This document shows positions 13,559-19,164 of a stretch of 19,164 bases of DNA, in pieces. Position 1 is the stretch's first letter. Each line of letters begins with the position of its first letter. The position numbers were made by a program, and so were the translations under genes. Source of the DNA: an uncultured Clostridia bacterium (lineage in GTDB: Bacteria; Bacillota; Clostridia; Christensenellales; Borkfalkiaceae); assembly GCA_947174955.1 (NCBI GenBank), contig CAMWKX010000005.1, positions 1-19,164 on the forward strand, given 5' to 3'. Under the pieces are notes generated by a model. It had not been told where the DNA came from, made no database searches, and worked only from the letters and a program-made list of their open reading frames with translations.

Positions 13559-15026
13559 ATTTTATTTCGAAATACTTGAATTGCGCATATCCGCCTTGTC
13601 CGTCCTTCGCCGTATTGCGTGCGTATAGCCCAAGCTTTGCGCCCGTCCACCTGCCCGCAACCGCCTTGAATAAATACGGCAGTTTTTTACCGTTGACGGT
13701 AAACGTATAGTCGAGGTCGTACAGGTTTTTATTTTCGGCGGTTATCTTTATAACGAACTTATCTTTGCTCGTCCGTTTCGAATACAGCGTCTCTTCCCCG
13801 CCGTCCGCGCTCTTTCTGACCTGAATAAAGTTTCGTCCGTCCCGCCTGCAAATACAAACGCAGGCGTACTCTTCGCCCGTAACGGCAAAGCCCGCTTCAT
13901 CGCCGTCGCACGTAAAATGCGTTCCGATTGCCGTTTCGGCAGTGAACGAAAGTCGGGTTATCTTTGTCGTGAACACCTGCGGAACGGCGCCGAGCATTCC
14001 CTCCGCCCGCACGCAGTTGAGGCGCAGCCCGCCGTCCAGAAAATACCAGTCCTCTCCCTTGTTCGCAGGGGTCTGCCAGATAAGCGACAGCGTGCCGCCC
14101 TTGAAATTATCGCTTTCGGGTATGCGAAAATCCGTCGCTATATCCACGGGATATTCCCCGCCCGCTACGGGCGTACCGGGAAGGTTTTCGTCGCGCACGT
14201 TGCCGCATATTACCCATTCGTTAAGCCATACTGCGGGCTGTAAGTGAATTATTCTGCCGTAAGCGCGCATATCCTGGAAATGCACGAACGCCCATTTGCC
14301 GTCGGGCAAATCGACGAGCGCACCCTGGTGCGGTCCGTTTACAAGGCTGTCATTCTGCATTAAAATGACCTTGCTTTCGTACGGACCGTAAACGTCTTTT
14401 GCGCGCAACGCCACCTGCCAGCCGCTTTTTACAGAGCCCGCGGGCGCAAGTATATAAAAGTATTCGCCGTGCTTATAAAACTTCGGTCCCTCTATCGTGG
14501 GGTTATCGTCGTGTCCGTCGTAAATTATCTTATAGCCGTCCGAAAGGCACTCGGTCAGATCCTCGTCGACTTCATACAGTCCTATGCACGAATTGAAGCC
14601 CGCGCGGCTCTTTGCGAACGCCACCGCAAGATAGCACTTGTCGTCCGTCCATATCGGGCCCGGGTCGATTATCCCCTTGCCGACTATCAGCGGGCGAAGC
14701 GGCGACCATTTTCCACGTGGGTCGTCCGTTTCGGAAACGTAAATTCCCTCGTCGGGAAAGGGTATGACGCAGTAATACTTGCCGTTATGAAAACGGATAG
14801 AGGGCGCCCACGCGCCGTCGCCCGCGCACACCTTGTCAAACCGCTCAAACGGCAGTTTGTCGAAAACGTGGTTGACAAGCTCCCACTCGACGAGGTTGCG
14901 CGAATGCAGGACGGGCACGCCCGGCGTATAGTTGAACGACGACGCGACCATATAATAATCTTCCCCGACGCGTATAACGTCGGGGTCGGAATAGTCGGCG
15001 CATATTATCGGGTTTACGTAGCGCAT
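13557..15026 (-). CDS. Glycoside hydrolase family 43 protein (beta-xylosidase/arabinofuranosidase-like) with C-terminal beta-sandwich
   Basis: 489 aa, no signal peptide, so probably cytoplasmic and acting on imported oligosaccharides. Residues about 1-290 are the five-bladed GH43 propeller with the three expected acids: Asp14 (DYSDPDVI, base), Asp121 (GIIDPGPIW, pKa modulator) and Glu179 (TIEGPKFYK, acid). Residues about 310-489 look like a beta-sandwich similar to those found C-terminal to many GH43 enzymes, beginning near WQTPANKGEDWYFLDGGLRL. GH43 enzymes remove xylose or arabinose from xylan, arabinan or pectin side chains; the exact sugar cannot be read here. It starts 23 nt after the iron alcohol dehydrogenase gene, with a GAGG site, so the two are probably one transcript. 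Confidence 0.93.
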   Translation of the reverse strand: MRYVNPIICADYSDPDVIRVGEDYYMVASSFNYTPGVPVLHSRNLVEWELVNHVFDKLPFERFDKVCAGDGAWAPSIRFHNGKYYCVIPFPDEGIYVSETDDPRGKWSPLRPLIVGKGIIDPGPIWTDDKCYLAVAFAKSRAGFNSCIGLYEVDEDLTECLSDGYKIIYDGHDDNPTIEGPKFYKHGEYFYILAPAGSVKSGWQVALRAKDVYGPYESKVILMQNDSLVNGPHQGALVDLPDGKWAFVHFQDMRAYGRIIHLQPAVWLNEWVICGNVRDENLPGTPVAGGEYPVDIATDFRIPESDNFKGGTLSLIWQTPANKGEDWYFLDGGLRLNCVRAEGMLGAVPQVFTTKITRLSFTAETAIGTHFTCDGDEAGFAVTGEEYACVCICRRDGRNFIQVRKSADGGEETLYSKRTSKDKFVIKITAENKNLYDLDYTFTVNGKKLPYLFKAVAGRWTGAKLGLYARNTAKDGQGGYAQFKYFEIK

Positions 15027-15049
15027 TTCCCTGTTTCCTCACAAAAATC

Positions 15050-16231
15050 TTACTGCAAAGCGGCGGTGTATATTGCGAGCGCATCGCTCTCTTTCAGTTT
15101 CTTGCAGCTGCCCTTTTCGCCGCCGTTGTTTTCAGCCCACTTTTTTGCCATAAGTTTGAGCTCGTCTTCCGTAGGATTTACCCCCAGTTCCTTTATCGAG
15201 GTGGGCAGCCCCATACTTTCGAACCATTCCTCGCACGCCTCTATGCCTTTGAGCGCAAGTTCTTCGCGCGTGCCGTTGGGGCGCACGCCCATAACCTGCA
15301 CGGCAAACTTATGGAAACGGCTCAGACATTTTTTGTAGACGTACCGCGCCCACGTTCCCCACACCGCCGTAAGCGACGCGCCGTGCGCCGTATCGTACAG
15401 CGCGGACAGCTCGTGCCCCAGCGAGTGCGTGCACCAGTCGCCGCCGTCCGTCCCGCAACTCATAAGACCGTTGTGCGAAAGACTGCCCGCCCACATAAGG
15501 TCGGCGCGCGCCTTTAAATCGGCGGGATTTTTCATTACCTTTTTTGAAGCGGCGATAACCGTCGTCATAAGCGCTTCCGCCATATTGTCGGTTAGAGCCA
15601 GATTTTCGCCCGAATTCAAGTATCTTTCCAACGTGTGCATAAAAATGTCCGCACAGCCGCACGCAGTGGGATATGCGGGCACCGACACGGTAAATTCGGG
15701 ATTTAGAATTGCGAACACGGGGCGGGACAGTTCGGCGTTGCGCCCCCTTTTCACCTGCGTATAGTCGTTGGTTATTACCGACGACTTGCTCATTTCGCTG
15801 CCCGCCGCGGCAACCGTCAGAATAACGCCCACGGGCAACGTGGCTTCGGGCGTGCGCTTTTCCTCGTAGTAATCCCACACGTCGCCGCCGCCCGCTACGC
15901 CCATACCGATAGCTTTCGCGGAATCTATTACGCTGCCGCCGCCGACGGCTAAAATGAAGTCGACGCCCTCGGCTTTACACAGCTCAATGCCCTCGTAAAC
16001 GAGCGAAAGGCGCGGGTTGGGCATAACGCCGCCCAGCTCCACCGCCTTTACGTTTGCGTGTTCGAGCGCCCACTTCACGCGCTTTATTAGTCCGCTTTTA
16101 ACCGCGCTGCCGCATCCGTAGTGAACGAGCACGCATCTGCACCCGCTTTCTCTGATTATTTCGGTCAGCTTTTCGTCGCTGTCCTGTCCGAAATATACCT
16201 TTGTAGGCGCATTATACAAAAAAGAATTCAT
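15050..16231 (-). CDS. Iron-containing (group III) alcohol dehydrogenase, butanol dehydrogenase-like
   Basis: NAD(P)H-dependent oxidoreductase interconverting aldehydes or ketones and alcohols. With the start chosen here it has 393 aa. Seen: nucleotide-binding GGGSVIDSAKAIG (97-109) and metal ligands Asp195, His199, His269 and His283, with His273 between; the spacings (+4 and +14) match FucO-type enzymes. It resembles YugJ/BdhA-type butanol dehydrogenases. The frame opens at ATG 16249, but that ATG lies 3 nt from the -10 box; ATG 16231 has AGGGGG 8 nt upstream and is preferred. It is first in a unit with the GH43 gene; whether it reduces a sugar-derived aldehyde or serves fermentation is unknown. 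Confidence 0.93.
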   Translation of the reverse strand: MNSFLYNAPTKVYFGQDSDEKLTEIIRESGCRCVLVHYGCGSAVKSGLIKRVKWALEHANVKAVELGGVMPNPRLSLVYEGIELCKAEGVDFILAVGGGSVIDSAKAIGMGVAGGGDVWDYYEEKRTPEATLPVGVILTVAAAGSEMSKSSVITNDYTQVKRGRNAELSRPVFAILNPEFTVSVPAYPTACGCADIFMHTLERYLNSGENLALTDNMAEALMTTVIAASKKVMKNPADLKARADLMWAGSLSHNGLMSCGTDGGDWCTHSLGHELSALYDTAHGASLTAVWGTWARYVYKKCLSRFHKFAVQVMGVRPNGTREELALKGIEACEEWFESMGLPTSIKELGVNPTEDELKLMAKKWAENNGGEKGSCKKLKESDALAIYTAALQ

Positions 16232-16251
16232 TAAATTATCCCCCTGCATTC

Positions 16252-16280
16252 ATAATAACATATAAAGGCGGTTTTATCAA
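16252..16280 (-). promoter_or_regulatory. Promoter of the alcohol dehydrogenase-GH43 unit
   Basis: Minus strand TTGATA (16280-16275), 17 nt, TATTAT (16257-16252). Start expected near 16245, at the first base of AGGGGG, giving a 14-nt leader. This supports ATG 16231 as the start codon. Confidence 0.8.
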
Positions 16281-16290
16281 TAGCCTGCAA

Positions 16291-16319
16291 TTGACTTTTT
16301 ACTGCCGAAAGAGTATAAT
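16291..16319 (+). promoter_or_regulatory. Promoter of the asparaginase-like gene
   Basis: TTGACT (16291-16296), 17 nt, TATAAT (16314-16319). AAGAGG ribosome binding site at 16331-16336, 7 nt before ATG. The -35 box is only 10 nt from that of the divergent dehydrogenase promoter. Confidence 0.85.
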
Positions 16320-16343
16320 TTAGACGATAAAAGAGGTACGGAT

Positions 16344-17372
16344 ATGTTAAATAAAATCTGCGTGATTTTCACAGGCGGCACTATAGGAAGCGATTCGGAC
16401 GGCAAAAACGTTTCTTTGAGCGGCGCAAGCAAAAAAATGCTCATAGAAAAATACCGCGAGACGGCGGGCGACGGCGTTGAGTTCGACGTACTTTCGCCCA
16501 TAAATATTCTCAGCGAGAATATGCAGAAGAGCGACCTTAACAAAATTTACGAGTGCGTAAAGGGCGTGGATTACTCCGCTTACGACGGCATAATAATCAC
16601 CCACGGCACGGACACCTTATGCTTTACCGTAAACTGGCTGAGCCAGGTTTTAAGCGATATCCCCGTGCCCTTAGTCGCCGTTTCGGCGCTCTACCCTTTG
16701 ACCGACAGCCGCAGCAACGGCGTCAAAAATTTTACTGGCGCGGTCACCTTTATCGAAAAAGCCGCTCTGCGGGGAGTGTACTGCGCGTTTGCCAACGACA
16801 ACGAAAACTGTAAAATTCACTTAGGCTCGCGCCTTGCCTATCCCGACGAAATCAACGGCTTTTACCACAGCGCCCTCGGAGTGCACTTTGCCGAAATAGT
16901 CGACGGCGAGGTTGTCTACAACTCTTCGCGCGTACTTCCCTCGGTGGAAGAAATCAAGGCGAACGGCGCAAAACCGTTAGACAGCGCGCTGTGCGATAAG
17001 ATTATGCTGATAACGATGCGCTCCCTTTTAAACTTTGCCGTGTACGATTTTTCGCAGACCAAACCGAGGGCGGTTATTATAGAGCTCTCGCACAGCGGCA
17101 CGGTCTGCACGGTGGGCGAAGAACTCAACTTCAAGAGGTTCGCCGCCTACTGCGAAAAGTACGGCGTACCCGTTATCCTGGCTCCCGTTATGAGCAAGGC
17201 GGGCGTTTACGCGAGTATGGTGGGCATACCCGAAAACGTCATTTTCGTCTACGATATGACCATCGAAATGACCATAGTCAAGGTTATGTGCGCGCTGGGA
17301 GCGGACCTGCCGCCCACGGCGTACTTCGAAAGCAACACCGCGTTCGAAAAAATCGACTTCCCGCAGATTTAA
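16344..17372 (+). CDS. Asparaginase-family protein (type I-like) with altered catalytic residues
   Basis: 342 aa with the asparaginase fold. Seen: FTGGTIG with Thr13, the first nucleophile position, and THGTDT with Thr89-Asp90, half of the second triad. Canonical enzymes hydrolyse asparagine to aspartate and ammonia. By hand alignment with recalled E. coli AnsA, the catalytic lysine of GNRTTK falls on Tyr166 (GSRLAY), and the flexible-loop tyrosine (Tyr24 in AnsA) falls near Asn22. The TGSQ/SDG region is also changed to VSALYPL/SNG. The protein may have another amide or imide substrate, or be a binding protein. Cytoplasmic: no signal peptide. It is a single-gene unit with no partner genes. 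Confidence 0.85.
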   Translation: MLNKICVIFTGGTIGSDSDGKNVSLSGASKKMLIEKYRETAGDGVEFDVLSPINILSENMQKSDLNKIYECVKGVDYSAYDGIIITHGTDTLCFTVNWLSQVLSDIPVPLVAVSALYPLTDSRSNGVKNFTGAVTFIEKAALRGVYCAFANDNENCKIHLGSRLAYPDEINGFYHSALGVHFAEIVDGEVVYNSSRVLPSVEEIKANGAKPLDSALCDKIMLITMRSLLNFAVYDFSQTKPRAVIIELSHSGTVCTVGEELNFKRFAAYCEKYGVPVILAPVMSKAGVYASMVGIPENVIFVYDMTIEMTIVKVMCALGADLPPTAYFESNTAFEKIDFPQI

Positions 17373-17473
17373 ACTTTTATTCAAATATACGCATAAACTG
17401 TGCATAAACCCCCGTTTTGGGGCGTATAAAATTTATTTATACCTTCAAATTGCATCGGCGGGCGCATAAATTA
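17373..17473. other. Intergenic region after the asparaginase-like gene
   Basis: Contains a weak CCCC-GTTTT-GGGG hairpin (17410-17422) without a proper T run and, directly after it, a perfect 7-5-7 inverted repeat (17424-17442, GTATAAA/TTTATAC). The octamer GCATAAAC occurs twice just before the hairpin. No clear terminator and no gene. Confidence 0.4.
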
Positions 17474-17502
17474 TTGACTTTTATATAACCTTATTATAAA
17501 AT
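17474..17502 (+). promoter_or_regulatory. Promoter of the lipoprotein gene
   Basis: TTGACT (17474-17479), 17 nt, TAAAAT (17497-17502) inside an AT-rich TATAAAAT stretch. A GAGG ribosome binding site (17535-17538) precedes ATG 17550 by 11 nt. Confidence 0.75.
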
Positions 17503-17549
17503 ATATATACTTCACGGGCGTACTATCCCGTTTTGAGGTTAACGCAAAT

Positions 17550-19164
17550 ATGAAAAAATTCACTAAATTTATAGCTACGGCAATGGCGGCGCTGCTTGCG
17601 CTCGGCTTTGCGGGCTGCGATAAGAACATTGACGGTGGCTCGAAAACTCCCGTCGTTTACCCTACCTTTATCAACTCCGCGGATTCGGGTACCAACCCCG
17701 AAAATCCCGAAAGCGAAAAGTACGTGGTAAACGTGCTTTCCGAGGGCGGAATGGGGCTCGACGGCGTTCAGGTTGCGCTCAAAAGGGGCGACACCGTTAT
17801 AAGGCGCGGTATTTCCAAAAACGGCAAAATCGAGTTCACTACCGGATTGGGCGACTATGAGCTCGTAGTGGACGAAGAGTCGCTGCCCGCGGGCTATTAC
17901 TTAAACGAAGGCGCGTCGTACAGAACCAACCCCACGAAGCGCGAAGAGGTAACCATTAAGTTGCCTTCCAAACTGCTCCCCTCAACTGCCAACGTAAAAT
18001 CTTTTGCTCCCGGCAATATTATGAGGGACTTCACGATTACCGATATAGACGGCAGAAGCCACACGCTTTCCAACCTGCTTTCGACCAAAAAGGCGGTCGT
18101 TCTGAACTTCTTCTTTACGACCTGCGGTCCCTGCAGAAGCGAATTCCCCTCCCTGCAATCGGCTTACGCCGGCAGGACTACGGGCGATATCGAAGTTCTC
18201 GGCATCTGTTCGAGCACTGCGGTAGGCGATACGAACGGTACCATTTCGAATCTGAAAATGGAGCTTGGGCTCACCTTCCCTTTAAGCCTTGACAGAATAG
18301 GCTTATGCAACAGCTTCGGCGTTTCGAACTTCCCCACAACCATCGTTATCGACAGATACGGTATGATAGCTATGCGCGACAGCGGCGGCAGACCTTCTAC
18401 TTCATTCTGGTCGCAGCTGTTCAGCAGGTTTACCTCCTCTAACTACGTACAGGATATAGGCGGCACTTCGCAAGGCGGTCCGACCGGTTCGGGAGAACTC
18501 GTTAAACCCACCGAGCAAATGCCCGCATCTTCCATACTCGAAAAGGCGGCTCTCGACAACGCGCAGGCAACTTTCAGACCAGATCCCGACGAATATTCGT
18601 GGCCGTGGAAGGCAGGAAGCGACGCGGACGGCGGCTATATCTACTCTACTAACAAGGGCATAGGCTATTCCTACGCAATCGTTCACGCAGATATCCCCCT
18701 CGAAGCGGGCGACATACTCTCGTTCGAATACAAAATTTCGTCCGAACCCGGCGCCGACCAGCTGTACGTTCTTTTGGACGGCGCGCTGATGAACACGGGC
18801 TATTCGGGCGGCGACGGCAAATGGCACAGCGTAAATCTGTACGTTTCCGACCGCAAAAAGACCGTTGACCTTGCTTTCGCATATCAGAAAGACGAAGCCG
18901 ACGGCGACGATTCGGGCGACGACGTTGCAATGGTAAGAAAAATAAGCGTTTCCAACGTCAGCCAGATTCAGGACGACGCGCCGATGGACGTTATGCGTAC
19001 CTGCGCTTCGGGCGACATTGTCGGAACCAGATACGCTCACTACGTTGAATACGCTCTCAACCCCGACGACGGTTTCTACCACATCGTTGAAAAAGACGGC
19101 GACAACATTACCGAGTGGGGTCCCATCATCTATATGACGATCAACCAGCTGACCCTTTGGAGCG
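17550..19164 (+). CDS. Large lipoprotein with TlpA/ResA-like thioredoxin domain (C-terminus beyond window)
   Basis: The open frame runs 538 codons to the window edge with no stop. Seen: a lipoprotein signal (MKKFTKFIATAMAALLALGF then AGC, lipidated Cys23); a Ser/Pro/Asn-rich linker; residues about 57-140, a small beta-sandwich resembling prealbumin/SpaA-type repeats (GLDGVQVALKRGDTVIRRG, GDYELVVDE); residues about 152-295, a thioredoxin-like domain with TCGPCRSEFPSL (Cys192, Cys195) and the cis-proline NFPTT (Pro262); a Gly/Ser linker; and residues about 335-470, a jelly-roll-like region (GDILSFEYKISSEPGADQLY). It is anchored outside the membrane, so the redox domain should act extracytoplasmically, perhaps reducing or forming disulfides. 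No cytochrome biogenesis genes are adjacent. Full length and last domain are unknown. Confidence 0.9.
   Translation, partial: MKKFTKFIATAMAALLALGFAGCDKNIDGGSKTPVVYPTFINSADSGTNPENPESEKYVVNVLSEGGMGLDGVQVALKRGDTVIRRGISKNGKIEFTTGLGDYELVVDEESLPAGYYLNEGASYRTNPTKREEVTIKLPSKLLPSTANVKSFAPGNIMRDFTITDIDGRSHTLSNLLSTKKAVVLNFFFTTCGPCRSEFPSLQSAYAGRTTGDIEVLGICSSTAVGDTNGTISNLKMELGLTFPLSLDRIGLCNSFGVSNFPTTIVIDRYGMIAMRDSGGRPSTSFWSQLFSRFTSSNYVQDIGGTSQGGPTGSGELVKPTEQMPASSILEKAALDNAQATFRPDPDEYSWPWKAGSDADGGYIYSTNKGIGYSYAIVHADIPLEAGDILSFEYKISSEPGADQLYVLLDGALMNTGYSGGDGKWHSVNLYVSDRKKTVDLAFAYQKDEADGDDSGDDVAMVRKISVSNVSQIQDDAPMDVMRTCASGDIVGTRYAHYVEYALNPDDGFYHIVEKDGDNITEWGPIIYMTINQLTLWS

Noticed and set aside
14469..15338. 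Plus-strand open frame of 289 codons spanning the GH43-dehydrogenase junction
   Set aside because: Antisense to two conserved genes, no ribosome binding site, no recognisable domain.
16229..16249. ATG 16249 as the alcohol dehydrogenase start
   Set aside because: It would lie upstream of the predicted transcription start and lacks a ribosome binding site; ATG 16231 has both in place.
17410..17422. CCCC-GTTTT-GGGG as a terminator for the asparaginase-like gene
   Set aside because: Only four base pairs and no T run follows, so it is not a convincing intrinsic terminator.
18402..19082. Minus-strand open frame of 226 codons near the right edge
   Set aside because: It is antisense to the lipoprotein frame, which has a promoter, ribosome binding site, lipobox and a CGPC thioredoxin domain and stays open to the window end.
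1..19164. tRNA, rRNA, CRISPR array, insertion sequence or prophage
   Set aside because: No regularly spaced repeats, transposase or integrase frames, or tRNA-like conserved arms were seen on reading; a dedicated search was not possible.

Overview
The window looks like a chromosomal segment of an uncultured Gram-positive anaerobe, most likely a gut-associated Clostridia (Bacillota). Reasons: strong AGGAGG-type ribosome binding sites, TTGACA-17-TATAAT promoters, an ECF-type riboflavin transporter under an FMN riboswitch, an MsmX/UgpC-type ABC ATPase, and DegV, YitT and MATE family genes. Genes are GC-rich and intergenic regions AT-rich. The order cannot be fixed from the sequence alone. Seventeen genes are supported; the first and last are cut by the window edges. 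No RNA gene, insertion sequence or CRISPR array was seen.

Region 1 (1-4246, minus strand) is an operon for unsaturated uronate breakdown. In transcription order it reads: KDPG aldolase fused to a VOC domain, KDG kinase, a TIM-barrel sugar isomerase, KduI, then a sugar ABC transporter ATPase. Its upstream region (4247-4482) holds a perfect inverted repeat and a 15-bp direct repeat that bracket the likely promoter.

Region 2 (4420-9145) is housekeeping-like: a plus-strand SPFH/prohibitin-like membrane protein with a strong terminator, then minus-strand ribU with its FMN riboswitch, degV with a start codon 7 nt from its -10 box, and glyA followed by a small four-helix membrane protein.

Region 3 (9233-12459, minus strand) is a probable operon of a MATE transporter, a NodB-like polysaccharide deacetylase and KduD. 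KduI, KduD, KdgK and Eda together give every step from 4-deoxy-L-threo-5-hexosulose-uronate to pyruvate plus glyceraldehyde-3-phosphate, the usual end of pectin or glycosaminoglycan lyase pathways. The lyases and unsaturated glucuronidases are not in the window.

Region 4 (12484-17372) has yitT (plus), divergent from MATE and also with its start 7 nt from its -10 box; a minus-strand pair of an iron-dependent alcohol dehydrogenase and a cytoplasmic GH43 glycosidase; and a plus-strand asparaginase-like gene divergent from the dehydrogenase. The asparaginase-like protein appears to lack two catalytic residues.

Region 5 (17474-19164, plus) is the start of a large lipoprotein with an N-terminal beta-sandwich, a TlpA/ResA-like thioredoxin domain (CGPC) and a downstream jelly-roll-like region, running off the window.
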